A stretch of 64,000 nt of DNA, from assembly GCA_030077755.1 (NCBI GenBank), contig JAQJZZ010000011.1, positions 2,666,001 to 2,730,000 on the forward strand, read 5' to 3'. The stretch comes from Filosporella fistucella. Taxonomy: Eukaryota > Ascomycota > Leotiomycetes > Helotiales. Shown piece after piece: positions 1-16,349 of this stretch (its first letter is position 1; each line of letters opens with the position of its first letter). A program made the translations under genes and the position numbers. Under the pieces are notes generated by a model. That model saw nothing but the letters and a program-made list of their open reading frames with translations. It had not been told where the DNA came from and did no database searches.

Positions 1-436
1 ATACGATGCCAAATAAAATGGCGGACACATCACATCGGGCACCCCCTGCTTGATCTGCTGTTGTCGAAGGTCGCCCAAACTTTCTCCACCACTTCTTGTC
101 TTTCGAACTCGTTGCAATTTCATCTTTCCGCTGCGAGTCTTTGATGTAATCTAATTCTGCCATGATATCTTCTTCGGTCCGGTCAATATCGACGATAATT
201 TCTGCTACGAGACGATAAATACTGCGTATTCTCCAATCATCCTCGTTATCGTCGTCCAACTCCTCGATAACCGCAACCTGCCGCCGGCTTGTTGTTACAG
301 AGTCAAGAACTCTAGTGACTTCTTCGTGACTAGCTCTCAAAGTTGTGTATCGAACATAGAGGAAAGCCAAAATCGCGGCAACGAAGGTGAGAATACCCGT
401 CACACTAGACGTGATTGAAAGCGGACTGTCTCCCAT
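1..436 (-). CDS. Small-TM membrane protein, N-terminal part, cut by window edge
   Basis: Reading frame open from an ATG at 436-434 to the left edge, giving about 145 residues without a stop. Residues about 12-28 form one hydrophobic segment (GILTFVAAILAFLYV), followed at once by a basic stretch and a long charged, probably helical region with an acidic patch (EELDDDNEDDW). I recognise the general style of a fungal membrane protein with a very short N-terminal head, one membrane segment and a cytoplasmic helix, but no named domain. It is divergent from the membrane-protein gene at 1010, with which it shares a 573-bp promoter region. The 3' end lies outside the window. Function unknown. Confidence 0.6.
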   Translation of the reverse strand, partial: MGDSPLSITSSVTGILTFVAAILAFLYVRYTTLRASHEEVTRVLDSVTTSRRQVAVIEELDDDNEDDWRIRSIYRLVAEIIVDIDRTEEDIMAELDYIKDSQRKDEIATSSKDKKWWRKFGRPSTTADQAGGARCDVSAILFGIV

Positions 437-1009
437 ATTCTTAATACTCTCTTGATAGTTGACGCTTGAGTCAGCTGAATAGTGAAAATTCTCCAAGAAG
501 AGCGATTGATCACTTTTTATCAGACTTACTGAAATCAGATCATGGTGTGGCACTTGCCAGAATTTGGCAGTCACGTGTCAATTCAAAGTTTATGTCAGGC
601 GATGGTAGTATGATGAGAACGCCAGCAATCACTGCCGTTCGAGAAGGCAGCCTAGCCTGCAAACAGAACCTCTCTATGTTATCGTCACGTTTTTGGCGAG
701 GCTCGACTAGCCTTATTGTAACAATTGTGTTTTCATGATGTTGGACGACTTTGCTTTTTCAATTCAGCCACCTTCGGAAGTATCATGAACAGCCTTGATT
801 CTCATTGGTTTTCTTCTCCGAACGCTTGCATCGAGGCATTCGGGCACATCGCAAGGCATTCCTCGCGGAATAAGTTAAGGCTGAGCCATTGAACATTATA
901 CTGGATTTCTGTCATCACCGTCACAAGCTTTCTTTCAGGTCGGCTCCATTCAGATCATTATTGTGAAGATACAAACAGATATTAGACGCGTGAACAACTT
1001 TGAAAAGCC
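437..1009. other. Divergent intergenic region
   Basis: Shared upstream region of the two outward-facing membrane-protein genes. A 90-codon frame on the + strand (466-738) has no recognisable composition or domain and was not called. No clear motif seen. Confidence 0.5.
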
Positions 1010-3049
1010 ATGCCAGAACCTGAGGAGCAATATTTGGTTCATTTTTTAGAGATCGGAAATGGTGACCAACACAGACTGAGGTGGGCTGTATACCAAGTTG
1101 CATGTTTCCTCTGGCTATGCCCTGCATTCACGCTCATCATTCTCAACTTTAAAGAACATATCGTTGGAGCCAGCCTTTGGTACCCGAGTTATCACCTGAA
1201 CCCTTTTTCGCCTTCCGTATTCGCTGAAGCCAAAAAACTCGATACTCGAGATCATACGGTCGTTGGAGCGTTGCAATTTGCGTCTGAACTCATGAAAATA
1301 TGGTTCTTGATGATTCCCGCGGGCATTATCTTCGATCTTCTGATAATCATCGCTAGGCCCCACAGACATATTTCAGTGAGAATGGTAGCTCACTACTTGG
1401 AGTTCAACAATGTTTTACACCTGTTTGATTTGTTCCGACGCCGTGATGGCACATGTACGCTTTTTCTGGTCACTGTTGCTCTATTATGCATCGTGTCAAA
1501 TTTTTTGTCGCCATCAATAGCAGTTCTCATGATTCCAACGATCGTTTGGCGGGAGACCGAGCCCCAGCTTATTGGCTTTTTCAGAAATCTTGCCTCAGAT
1601 ATCCATCCCACGGAAGCCTACTTCCGTCAGAATGAATGTGTAAACCCTGGACCGGCCAATAACGTTGGATGTGCAGCTATTCCGTTTCAGCCAGCTCTCG
1701 ATCTTGTCGCCCAATCCTATTCAATTTCTTTGAGCCAAACCGGGCCAACATCAAACATCTACGACGCAGTGATATTGCAACAAGGCCACGTGTCTTATAT
1801 CGTTAACACGACTGACACTTACATTGATGTTCTTCCACTGAGACAAGTCATACAAGAGCTTTCAGACAGCTATGAAATCTTTGTGGCAGGGATCAGTGAT
1901 GTTGATAATGCCGAGTACCGCAAGCTTTCAAATTCCCTCAACACTATCCTTGTACAAAGCGGGCCGGCCATAGCACTTGCGGGAGGATGCTATCGAGGTA
2001 TAGTTTCAAACGTTCTAATCTCGGCAGAGAAGCGCGTCAAATGCTACAGTGGATGGAGACCATCTACATATGACGATACTTCATTTACTCGATGTATCCG
2101 CACTGGATTAGCTTGGGGTAAACCGACCTCACACTCCCAGTTCTATCTCCAACACGAAGACAACCAGACCACTAGTGTTGATGTTCACTTTGCGGATCGT
2201 GTTCACACCCCAGGTTCTGTCAACTCTCCTTGTTTCATAGATGGATGGAAGCCGCAAAACAACAGTGAATGCGACTGGGACACCGAGTTTCTTGCTGAGC
2301 CGCCTAAAACTCAGGCGGAAACTTCTTCTACGAATGTTATCATGGTAGAATACAGCCAACCCCAATTTGCAAGCTCTGGCGAAGTTGTCTGGTGCGATAA
2401 CATTTCATGGATGGATATTCGACAATACACCATGGATGTTTCCCCGTTCTCCAACGCCATCCGTCTCACCGAAATATCCAGCGCCATCCCAAATGCTACA
2501 GTAAATAGCACACCTCTCGTTCTAAATTCGGACTGGTGGCTCGCAAGTTGGTCGGTCAAGAGCGGGGAAACTTTACCTGCATCCCGGATAGCAGTATCGA
2601 CTATGGTAGATCTGGTCAACAAGGCTTATCAAACGAACTCAACAGCAGACGATTTTAATAGGTTGAATTTCATGGATGGCATCGTAGCTGATCAAGCCCT
2701 CTCTATGATTGGCTACCAGATATATCCTAGCGATATATTTCGCTCAGAAGTGACCGGTTTAGAGCCTCTGACTACCAACTTCAAACTTCAGGTTTGGGCC
2801 TACGGCCTTGGGTCTAGGACTTCCTATTTGGGTGTTGCTTTTGTTTTAGCAGGGATTTTATGCGTGTTCATCGGAATATTTTTGGCCATAAAAGTCTTCG
2901 GAGGAAGACATGGGAGATACACCACCCCGCGACAGTTGACAGATTTGTTTCATGCTGTAGTGAGAGATCATCCTGGTGATCCTGAGATGGCTCTGGTGGT
3001 AGGGCAGAATAGAGAGGGAGAACTTGATGGGATGTTGGGTGCACATTGA
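1010..3049 (+). CDS. Multi-pass membrane protein with large luminal/extracellular domain
   Basis: Single-exon frame of 679 aa from an ATG at 1010. Hydrophobic segments lie near residues 33-48, 92-115 and 148-178, and a last one near residues 611-635 (GVAFVLAGILCVFIGIFLAI). Between them is a roughly 430-residue soluble region with several Cys and many N-x-S/T sequons, suggesting an extracytoplasmic glycosylated domain. The C-terminal tail is short. The layout (N-terminal membrane bundle, big ectodomain, one C-terminal span) resembles that of the gene at 20106, though I see no clear sequence match. This is a common type of uncharacterised fungal protein; no function can be assigned. No intron is needed. 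Confidence 0.75.
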   Translation: MPEPEEQYLVHFLEIGNGDQHRLRWAVYQVACFLWLCPAFTLIILNFKEHIVGASLWYPSYHLNPFSPSVFAEAKKLDTRDHTVVGALQFASELMKIWFLMIPAGIIFDLLIIIARPHRHISVRMVAHYLEFNNVLHLFDLFRRRDGTCTLFLVTVALLCIVSNFLSPSIAVLMIPTIVWRETEPQLIGFFRNLASDIHPTEAYFRQNECVNPGPANNVGCAAIPFQPALDLVAQSYSISLSQTGPTSNIYDAVILQQGHVSYIVNTTDTYIDVLPLRQVIQELSDSYEIFVAGISDVDNAEYRKLSNSLNTILVQSGPAIALAGGCYRGIVSNVLISAEKRVKCYSGWRPSTYDDTSFTRCIRTGLAWGKPTSHSQFYLQHEDNQTTSVDVHFADRVHTPGSVNSPCFIDGWKPQNNSECDWDTEFLAEPPKTQAETSSTNVIMVEYSQPQFASSGEVVWCDNISWMDIRQYTMDVSPFSNAIRLTEISSAIPNATVNSTPLVLNSDWWLASWSVKSGETLPASRIAVSTMVDLVNKAYQTNSTADDFNRLNFMDGIVADQALSMIGYQIYPSDIFRSEVTGLEPLTTNFKLQVWAYGLGSRTSYLGVAFVLAGILCVFIGIFLAIKVFGGRHGRYTTPRQLTDLFHAVVRDHPGDPEMALVVGQNREGELDGMLGAH

Positions 3050-3264
3050 TATCGGAGGAGTAAGCTCCAACAGTATTTTGGATTTCTTTGATACTTGGAG
3101 ATAGAAATGCGATTGCCTCGCACTTTTGCTTGATATCGCGGGGAATCATCTATTGTCGAAGATGGTGGGATGGTGGGCAATTGAAGTTGTCGCTATTCCA
3201 CAAATATACACCTTGCTACTTTAGAATTTTCGTCCCTCTTCACGAAGACGAGAAACTAAACTTC

Positions 3265-3317
3265 CTCTAATCTATAAAATGATTAGAGAAGGGTAATTAA
3301 TATAATAATTATATTAA
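3265..3317. repeat. Two adjacent perfect palindromes in an AT-rich spot
   Basis: Arms CTCTAATC (3265-3272) and GATTAGAG (3281-3288) flank an 8-nt loop. Directly after, TTAATATAA (3297-3305) and TTATATTAA (3309-3317) flank 3 nt. The AT-rich run stops sharply near 3330, where coding-like sequence begins. It could be a terminator-like hairpin or the edge of an inserted element. Confidence 0.5.
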
Positions 3318-3696
3318 TAATTATAAAAATAACCAGCAAGGCGTCGAGGATCTTACTCGGAGCACGTCAGTGGAGCCTGCGCTCCACTCCCTTCCAAAAC
3401 CCTGCGAGGGCGGCGATAATAAGTGGACTTATGAGGAAATAGCAAAATTGGACAAAGAACTGGGGCTGACTTTGGAAGAGGAGCAGGTAAGTCACTATTA
3501 GCCAGCGCATCAACCCCGTCAAGTCCCCGCTCGGTTGAGGCTCAAGATTGCGTTGACGGCAGAAGCACGTATATTGGCGATGGGGAAGGAGAGAAAGGAG
3601 CGCAAGGGAGAGCATGCAAGTCAAGGTCCAAGAAGCGAAGGGTCAGATTGGTTCCATCTTGGGAGGAGAAATGAGGTTCCACGGAAACTGGGTTGA
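3301..3696 (+). pseudogene. Possible 3' gene fragment, two coding-like exons
   Basis: From 3331 the + strand reads with coding-like composition (for example KWTYEEIAKLDKELGL) up to GAGCAG at 3486, followed by a good donor GTAAGT at 3487. A second coding-like stretch could start at 3547 after CTCAAG and ends at a TGA at 3694-3696. The frame runs back without a start into the AT-rich palindromes, so no intact 5' end exists. This looks like the tail of a gene truncated by insertion or rearrangement. I do not recognise the family. It could also be chance composition. Confidence 0.3.
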
Positions 3697-4144
3697 TGAG
3701 ATGCTGAGGTGCAGCACGGAAACCAAGGACTCCTCACAATCTCACCTTCCGGCCTCATTTCTACGAAACTCAATATTCAGCCTCTCCAGTATGGTTCGGA
3801 TACATTTACGTTCATATTTTCATTGTATAGCCAAAGACGGGCATGAAGTGAATCATGTTGTGTGCAGAAATACGGAGAAACGATGGAATCGGTGGAAAAG
3901 AAACCATGGATGCAGCCAGCCGGTTCGAAGAAATTGTTTTTTTCTCTTCACCATATTCTGAAGGTGCGGAAGGGATAGCTAGACAGTGTGTTACACAAGA
4001 TGTGAAAGAAAAGAATGCTTTTTGATATGTCTCCATTCTTAATTTGTCGTCTGACTTCCTTCTCTGGCACTCGACTATCTGTACTGTGTTGACACACTGG
4101 CATGAAGTGTCTCACTTTTCAACAGTCTTGCTGTACTGGTTACA
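3697..4144. other. Intergenic, 3' flank of the GH32 gene
   Basis: No gene or clear motif seen; a + strand frame (3614-3961) overlapping its start has no coding-like composition. Confidence 0.5.
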
Positions 4145-10877
<6,733 letters not shown>

Positions 10878-12464
10878 CTAATTCGAACCTATCAAAGTCA
10901 TCGGCCCAGTCACATCGTCCCCAGCATCCTCATCTTCTGTCTCGTGAACATCATCAAACCTCTGCGAATCACTACTTGAATATGAATTTCCTCGCCCCGT
11001 CGCCTGAACGCACTCATCCACTCTTAATGACAAGAGCTGTGAGAACTCAAAATTGTCTCCCAACTTCATGCCTACAATTTGCCCCAACTCCAAAAGATAG
11101 TCCATCGGCCCGATTTCGAGCGTTGAGACTTGCATCATATATGGACTGACTGATAAAACATCTGCCAGCGTGCAGCCAATATCAGAAACTTTCTCTAGAA
11201 TCCCAATCCCATTTGCTTGAATTGCTTTGGGAGGTAGCAATCGTAGTGCTAGAATGGTGTCTCGAGCAATGATCACTGGATATTGGAAAGACAAACTCTC
11301 AACAGCCGATTTGCTGGAAAGTACCCCGTTGCTGACGCACAGCTTCCAGACTATTGTCTTCAACCACTGTCTACTGACCAGTAGATCTGCCCTCTGGATG
11401 TCCGTTCTTTCGTTGACGTAGGGTATAGAGTATTGCAGAAAATGCTGCAGCTTGGTCAGAAATGGAAGTGCAGCAGGGGGGCCTGGGGACAAATTCCACA
11501 GCGAGATAAATGCGTCACCAAAATTTTGATACAATGCAACCAGGTCCAGGAATCCGGAGAAAATGGTCGACTCGGGGCATTCTTGAACGGTCGGAAGCGC
11601 GATCGTACCTCTGATCGTGAGGGGATGATGCCGTTGGATGGCGTACGCTCTTTCGGTGATACATAGGAGCCAGAATGTTCTGCGACAGCAGGTACTGTAT
11701 TGAATGTCGTCCATTGTTGTATAGGAGGTTTCTTCGTGAAGACGGAGAAGTTGCATTATCGTGATGGCTTCTCGAATGTAGAACCATGCTTTGTTGTGTC
11801 TTTCGAGGCAACAGGAGACCGCAAAGAGGAAGAAGGAGGTGTGCACAGTGTCAAGTGATGGTTCGTCGATATAGTTGTAGAATTTCCTTGCCCGGCTCGC
11901 CTCGTTGATGAGAAAATTTACCAATGGTTTCGAATCGATATGAGTAGCATCTATCGAGGGGCCAGGGCTTGATGGGGATGAAGATTCGGCTTGAAGAGTC
12001 ATGAGTGCACATATGGCCGTCACAAGACTATACTGCGAAGGGGAGTGTTGAATATGTGGCAGACTAGCGGATATCTGATGTCGGTCGACTATTGGCATCA
12101 CAGGATATTTTTGCTCGAAAAATGTATCTAGGCAACTCTGTATCATCCCAGGCGAAAGCAATGGAGACATCTGGAAGCCAGACTCGACCGGTATACCGGA
12201 TATTGGTGACTGAGGAATGCCCAACTGAGGATCACGATTTTGCTTGATGGTTTGAAAATTGAGTCTTGATTCTCCCCACCTTCTTGGCCCCTTTCTTTTT
12301 GGGGGACTGTAACTGCACGGCTGCCAACTCTGGCAATTCGAGCACGGAATTTTGCTATCACATCGTACCTTGCGGGCACGACATTGATCGCATGCTTGCT
12401 TGCCCCTCTTCAAATATTTCCATTGTTCCTGAGGTTGGAAATCGGATTGGGACTGGGTCGCCAT
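10878..12464 (-). CDS. Zn2Cys6 transcription factor
   Basis: Single-exon gene of 528 aa with ATG at 12464-12462. Residues about 24-49 carry the binuclear zinc cluster CDQCRARKVRCDSKIPCSNC plus a sixth Cys five residues later, followed by a basic, Pro-rich linker (PPKRKGPRRWG). The middle region resembles the fungal-specific transcription factor domain (for example RRTFWLLCITERAYAIQRH). The C-terminus is acidic (ETEDEDAGDD), as in activation regions. It is nuclear and presumably binds CGG-type sites. Its position next to the inulinase gene invites the idea that it controls inulin or sucrose use, but that rests on neighbourhood only. A CCCG/CGGG inverted repeat lies about 260 bp upstream. Confidence 0.88.
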   Translation of the reverse strand: MATQSQSDFQPQEQWKYLKRGKQACDQCRARKVRCDSKIPCSNCQSWQPCSYSPPKRKGPRRWGESRLNFQTIKQNRDPQLGIPQSPISGIPVESGFQMSPLLSPGMIQSCLDTFFEQKYPVMPIVDRHQISASLPHIQHSPSQYSLVTAICALMTLQAESSSPSSPGPSIDATHIDSKPLVNFLINEASRARKFYNYIDEPSLDTVHTSFFLFAVSCCLERHNKAWFYIREAITIMQLLRLHEETSYTTMDDIQYSTCCRRTFWLLCITERAYAIQRHHPLTIRGTIALPTVQECPESTIFSGFLDLVALYQNFGDAFISLWNLSPGPPAALPFLTKLQHFLQYSIPYVNERTDIQRADLLVSRQWLKTIVWKLCVSNGVLSSKSAVESLSFQYPVIIARDTILALRLLPPKAIQANGIGILEKVSDIGCTLADVLSVSPYMMQVSTLEIGPMDYLLELGQIVGMKLGDNFEFSQLLSLRVDECVQATGRGNSYSSSDSQRFDDVHETEDEDAGDDVTGPMTLIGSN

Positions 12465-12720
12465 GCTGTGTTGTTGTTTGACAGGTGTGGATATGGTACA
12501 ATATTCGCTTGGGCAAAACGCTCAAACAGGAGATGTTCGTTTGGCAGGATCTTGACTAAAACCGTGGAGCATATGTTCTACCAAGTGCATTGAGGCAGGC
12601 GAAATTGTGGGAAAGTTCAGCAGCTCAAGCGCAGTGCGGGCGAGTATATAATTCACGTCACGTTATCACATGAAAGCCCGTTTGTCGTTATACCATAAGA
12701 AGCCCTAAATATTACTACAG

Positions 12721-12743
12721 GGGATCCCGCGTTTCGGGATCCC
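12721..12743. promoter_or_regulatory. CCCG-N5-CGGG inverted repeat
   Basis: GGGATCCCG (12721-12729) and CGGGATCCC (12735-12743) form a perfect 9-bp inverted repeat with a 5-nt loop, about 260 bp upstream of the Zn2Cys6 gene start. Zinc-cluster dimers often bind CGG/CCG repeats, so this is a candidate autoregulatory site. It may equally be a chance palindrome. Confidence 0.3.
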
Positions 12744-13859
12744 GAGCTAAACTATTCTGTCCTTGGCGGGAATAACTTGAAGGATTGGCATGCTTCTGAC
12801 AGCGGCTGGAGAGCTTTGTACTTTTCTTGATTGGCTATAGCTGATTGTGCCTGAGATCGGGAAATTGATGGGGGGGAAATGGCTCAAGCAGTCCTGCCGT
12901 CTTGATCAGTTCTGACTGAATATGGGATTAGGAGGGGCTCATGAATTTTCGGTGAGTGAACCGCTTTCTAAACGAATAGTCTGCTGCCAATAGGAAGAAC
13001 AGGTGAGACACTGGAAGCTCGCTCTTGATTCTGAAAAGAGGGGTGATATCTGCAGATGCCAGTTTTCGTACGATCACCACTTGAATCGTTGCAATGGAAT
13101 CACCAATTGTGGTCTATGTTGAATCACCTTTGCTACATGTTCACCTTTGCAATACCTATATGGACGACCTAAAGCCACGTGCAGTTTTGCTTGCTGGGAG
13201 AACATATGGAGATACGGATGATGACGGGAAGGGTGTTGACAAGCATCGGCGAAAACCGTATTACAATTTCGGACGGAAAGTGGCAAGAAAATAGGAAACA
13301 TCTCTGCACCATCTGTATTCCCTGATCATCTGTTGAAAACCCAAATTAAGTAAGTTCATATCTATGCACAAGTTATCTATAAATATTTATGTAGTGAGTT
13401 TACTATATGCGATAGCATGATTTTACCTTTTTTATATATTCGAGAATCATCTCTTCCTACCACAATTAAAGCACATTGTCCTTGTAGCCCTCTCATTATG
13501 AGCAGACCAAATGGCAATATTTCATCTGCTGATCTGGCACGTGTCAAAGATAAGCTAAGTAAGAATACAGCCGATACAAAAGTACGTACTAATTGTAGTC
13601 TCCTAAAATTGCTCGGGATCAGATCGATTGAGCTCAGCATAGAGAGCTCAACCCTAACTGGTATCTGTCCACGTTTAGTGGCGTGAGGTAAGTTGAGTGA
13701 TATGGCTAGGACCTTATTCATTCTTAAGAGCAGCCAACTAGTACCTCAAATGCTTTATACTTTTGAGGTCACTAACTATAGCTGTATAACGGTTGCTATA
13801 TGGGCCGGTGCTCATATAATATTCTGGGTAAGAGATACGTATATTATAAAGATAGTCTT

Positions 13860-14110
13860 AATTGCAATATTATTAAGTAAAAAGAATATTACTTAAAGTT
13901 AAGCACAAAGCTCTTATTTAATAATAAAAGTTTTAATTTTATATAAAACCTTTATTCTTAATAAAATTCTAGGATTCCTTATAAGCTAAATCCGTGAATT
14001 CCCTTATATTATCCTATTCTTGGGATTAATATAAGTAAAATTATTAATAAACCTTATTATAAAGCTAGCGTTTATATAATTTTAATACTTGATTAATAAG
14101 TGGAAAATAC
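13860..14110. repeat. AT-rich block, likely decayed repeat
   Basis: Nearly pure A/T sequence with many TTAATA/TTATAA words, contrasting sharply with flanking DNA. This is typical of repeats mutated C-to-T by RIP in ascomycetes. No element can be named. Confidence 0.4.
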
Positions 14111-14541
14111 TTTAATTAATACTTCTCACGGATATTTGGTATTTTGCTTATTATCTAGCCCGACAAAAGACATTTGTGTTTCGTTGGACCGGAAATGAAA
14201 GTCACATGATTATCACATGATCACGTTTTAGAGAATTTCTTGTCAGACAATACCTAGGGGAAGACATTAAACAGATAAACAATTATCTGATGTGTTTGAC
14301 ATGCTCGAAATATAGCGACCCAATTTATATCGTCAGTATGGCACCGGCCTGCTGTATTCTAGCTTTTAATGTTGGTTAGAGAGTTGCCTGCGTTACTGCA
14401 ATCAAGCGAACGGCGCAGCACTCCTATATGAGAGGATGACTCCGTGAACTTCCAACCTCATTGCCCCTACCTACTCACTTCCATCTATATATCCTACCTT
14501 TTCAGGACTTCTACGCTGTCTGTTCTTACACATCATTTGAG

Positions 14542-15642
14542 ATGGCCCGAACAAAGCAGACTGCCCGCAAATCAACAGGTGGCGTCGCTCCTCGGACGCA
14601 TCTTGCTGGTAGTCTCCAGCCACACTATCATCGTTTAACTCTCTCTCGACTTCTATCGGCACAATATTCAGCATCGGAAGCCCCTTTAGTATCTGATATA
14701 GCATCAACTTCAAATGCTCAAGAGCAAGTGCTGTCCACTCCGGAACTTCTCGTCATTATTCTATCTCAGCTTCCTCACTCCTCGTTACTAAGAGCCAAGT
14801 CTGTCAACAAAACCTGGGCAAATCTATTTGGCAATGTGGAAATCCGTGCTGCTCTATTTGAGGTTCCTAGGCCTAAAGAGTCAGCATTGTACACTGAAAC
14901 ATATTCGGATCTGTTGGCGGACAAACTCTGGACTTGCTGGCCAGTACACTCGAAAGAAGAACTAGAGGAAGTGGAGTCGGAAGAAAGTTCAGATGAGGTA
15001 GAGACTCTTTTTGAGAGGCGTGATTGGACATCTATCAATGAAGAACTTCTTCTTAAAGGTGGATCTAAACACCAGCGAAAGGAGATAAAGACAGTTGAAC
15101 TGCAACTGGAAAACTACACAGACCATAGTCTCCCATGGCAATGGAGGCATCTCCTTCTCAGTCAGCCAGCAGTAGAATACCTAGAGCTTGTCCAGCAGAT
15201 CGACAGACGCGGGGGAAGCACATTAGAATTCCGAGCTACTATCCATCGTCCTGGTGGTGTACGGATGGGGTTTCTTTATGATGCAGTGAGATACTGGCAT
15301 GAGATTGAAAGAAGCTCTGTTGAGCTGCTTTGGGGCAGGAAGACTGGTGACGTTACCAAGAAGTCAATATACTATATTGAAGGTTCTAGCTTTGAGAAGA
15401 ATGAAGGGAGATATTGCGTGACTATTTTGGGCAAGACCAGTGTAGGATGTGGCCAATACGGGGGGCTCACGTATGAGAGTTCTGGGCACGGTACCTGGAA
15501 TCCACTAAAGCCAGAGTTTCGTTTTATCAAAAGCGGTGATGAAGATGTGGAGTTTTCAATGTTGGGACCAAAAAGTATAAGCTATGATATGAGCATCATT
15601 TTTGCTTCCAGGGCGGAAGAAGAAGAAATTGGAGATGTATAG
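14542..15642 (+). CDS. F-box protein with a histone H3-like N-terminal tail
   Basis: Single-exon 366-aa protein. The open frame extends 27 codons further upstream, but only by a TTG codon. The first ATG is 14542, with G at -3 and G at +4. It begins MARTKQTARKSTGG, identical to histone H3 from the initiator Met through Gly13, then continues V-APR-TH-LAG where H3 has K-APR-KQ-LAS. H3 positions R2, K4, R8, K9, S10, T11 and R17 are kept; K14 and K18 are lost. Residues about 62-95 form an F-box (TPELLVIILSQLPHSSLLRAK...NKTWANLF), the Skp1-binding module of SCF ubiquitin ligases. An acidic/Ser-rich patch follows (about 133-147), then a region of about 200 residues of unknown fold. Predicted role: a substrate adaptor whose tail mimics the H3 substrate of chromatin readers or writers. 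The function is inference; the similarity is plainly visible. Confidence 0.85.
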   Translation: MARTKQTARKSTGGVAPRTHLAGSLQPHYHRLTLSRLLSAQYSASEAPLVSDIASTSNAQEQVLSTPELLVIILSQLPHSSLLRAKSVNKTWANLFGNVEIRAALFEVPRPKESALYTETYSDLLADKLWTCWPVHSKEELEEVESEESSDEVETLFERRDWTSINEELLLKGGSKHQRKEIKTVELQLENYTDHSLPWQWRHLLLSQPAVEYLELVQQIDRRGGSTLEFRATIHRPGGVRMGFLYDAVRYWHEIERSSVELLWGRKTGDVTKKSIYYIEGSSFEKNEGRYCVTILGKTSVGCGQYGGLTYESSGHGTWNPLKPEFRFIKSGDEDVEFSMLGPKSISYDMSIIFASRAEEEEIGDV

Positions 15643-15856
15643 AATCAATATTCAAACCTAGGCTGAACTAGATCAAGAATCATATGAAAGGACATTTGAT
15701 TTAGAGTATTTTGACATGATATCAAGCTCTTGGAGATGAACTTGGTGTCTTATCCTAGGCCTCATTGAATCTCATTCTCTTCCGGATTACATATGATTTA
15801 TTTGTTCTCAATGCGTCTCATCAAGGGCAAACTTATTTTAATCTCTAGCTTCTGGT

Positions 15857-16069
15857 TATGAGCCCCTTGGAATACGGAAAGCAACGGGATCTCTCTAGCT
15901 CCTACTAAGGTAGATTTTCGTTGCAAGACGTCTAGGCGAACCTCTCTTAAACTCACTCACTTCTTTAACAGGTTGTGAGCCCTGGGACGACGAAGTGCAA
16001 CGAAGTTTTCTGTTTCCTACTAAGGTAGATGTTCGTTGCAACACGCCTGTGTAAACTTCTCTTGAACTC
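15857..16069. repeat. Imperfect tandem repeat, two units of about 97 bp
   Basis: Unit 1 (15857-15954) and unit 2 (15974-16069) share the near-identical core CCTACTAAGGTAGAT followed by TTCGTTGCAA, and both end CTCTT[AG]AACTC. The cores lie 115 bp apart. Function unknown. Confidence 0.6.
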
Positions 16070-16279
16070 TAGTTTCAGCCTCCCGGGGTGCTGTTGAACT
16101 CCTTTCTTTAAATAAGGTCTTGACGTCACGAATGTAAAGAATTTCGAGAATTCCATCCATAGCTCGGAAATTAGTCACATTAGTTCATCGATAGTTGGGG
16201 ACACGCTAGCTACAATTAATTCAAAAAACCCTGGAGCATCCGTTGAGCTTTAAAAACTCGAGTTGCAATCCACAACTGT

Positions 16280-16349
16280 GATGTATCTCTTTCATGATTC
16301 ACAACCCGATTGCAACACCGAAAACAAAGACTTGGAATATCTATTTAAG
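16280..16349 (+). promoter_or_regulatory. Promoter block of the 16708 gene, shared with its paralog
   Basis: GATGTAT (16280-16286), GATTCAC (16296-16302) and the TATA-like CTATTTAAG (16341-16349) recur in the same order before the paralog at 18122. CTATTTAAG lies 367 bp before the start codon here and 365 bp before it there. Confidence 0.55.

Larger units (their letters stand above)
12465..14541. other. Intergenic region with inverted repeat and AT-rich relic
   Basis: Divergent region between the Zn2Cys6 gene and the H3-tail F-box gene. It holds a GGGATCCCG inverted repeat near 12721 and an AT-rich block between about 13860 and 14110. Small frames at 13094-13294 and 13417-13686 look non-coding. 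Confidence 0.5.

Noticed and set aside
14461..14541. Longer N-terminus for the F-box protein (27 extra codons)
   Set aside because: It starts with TTG, not ATG, and its composition is not protein-like. The H3-like ATG at 14542 is the first real start in the frame.
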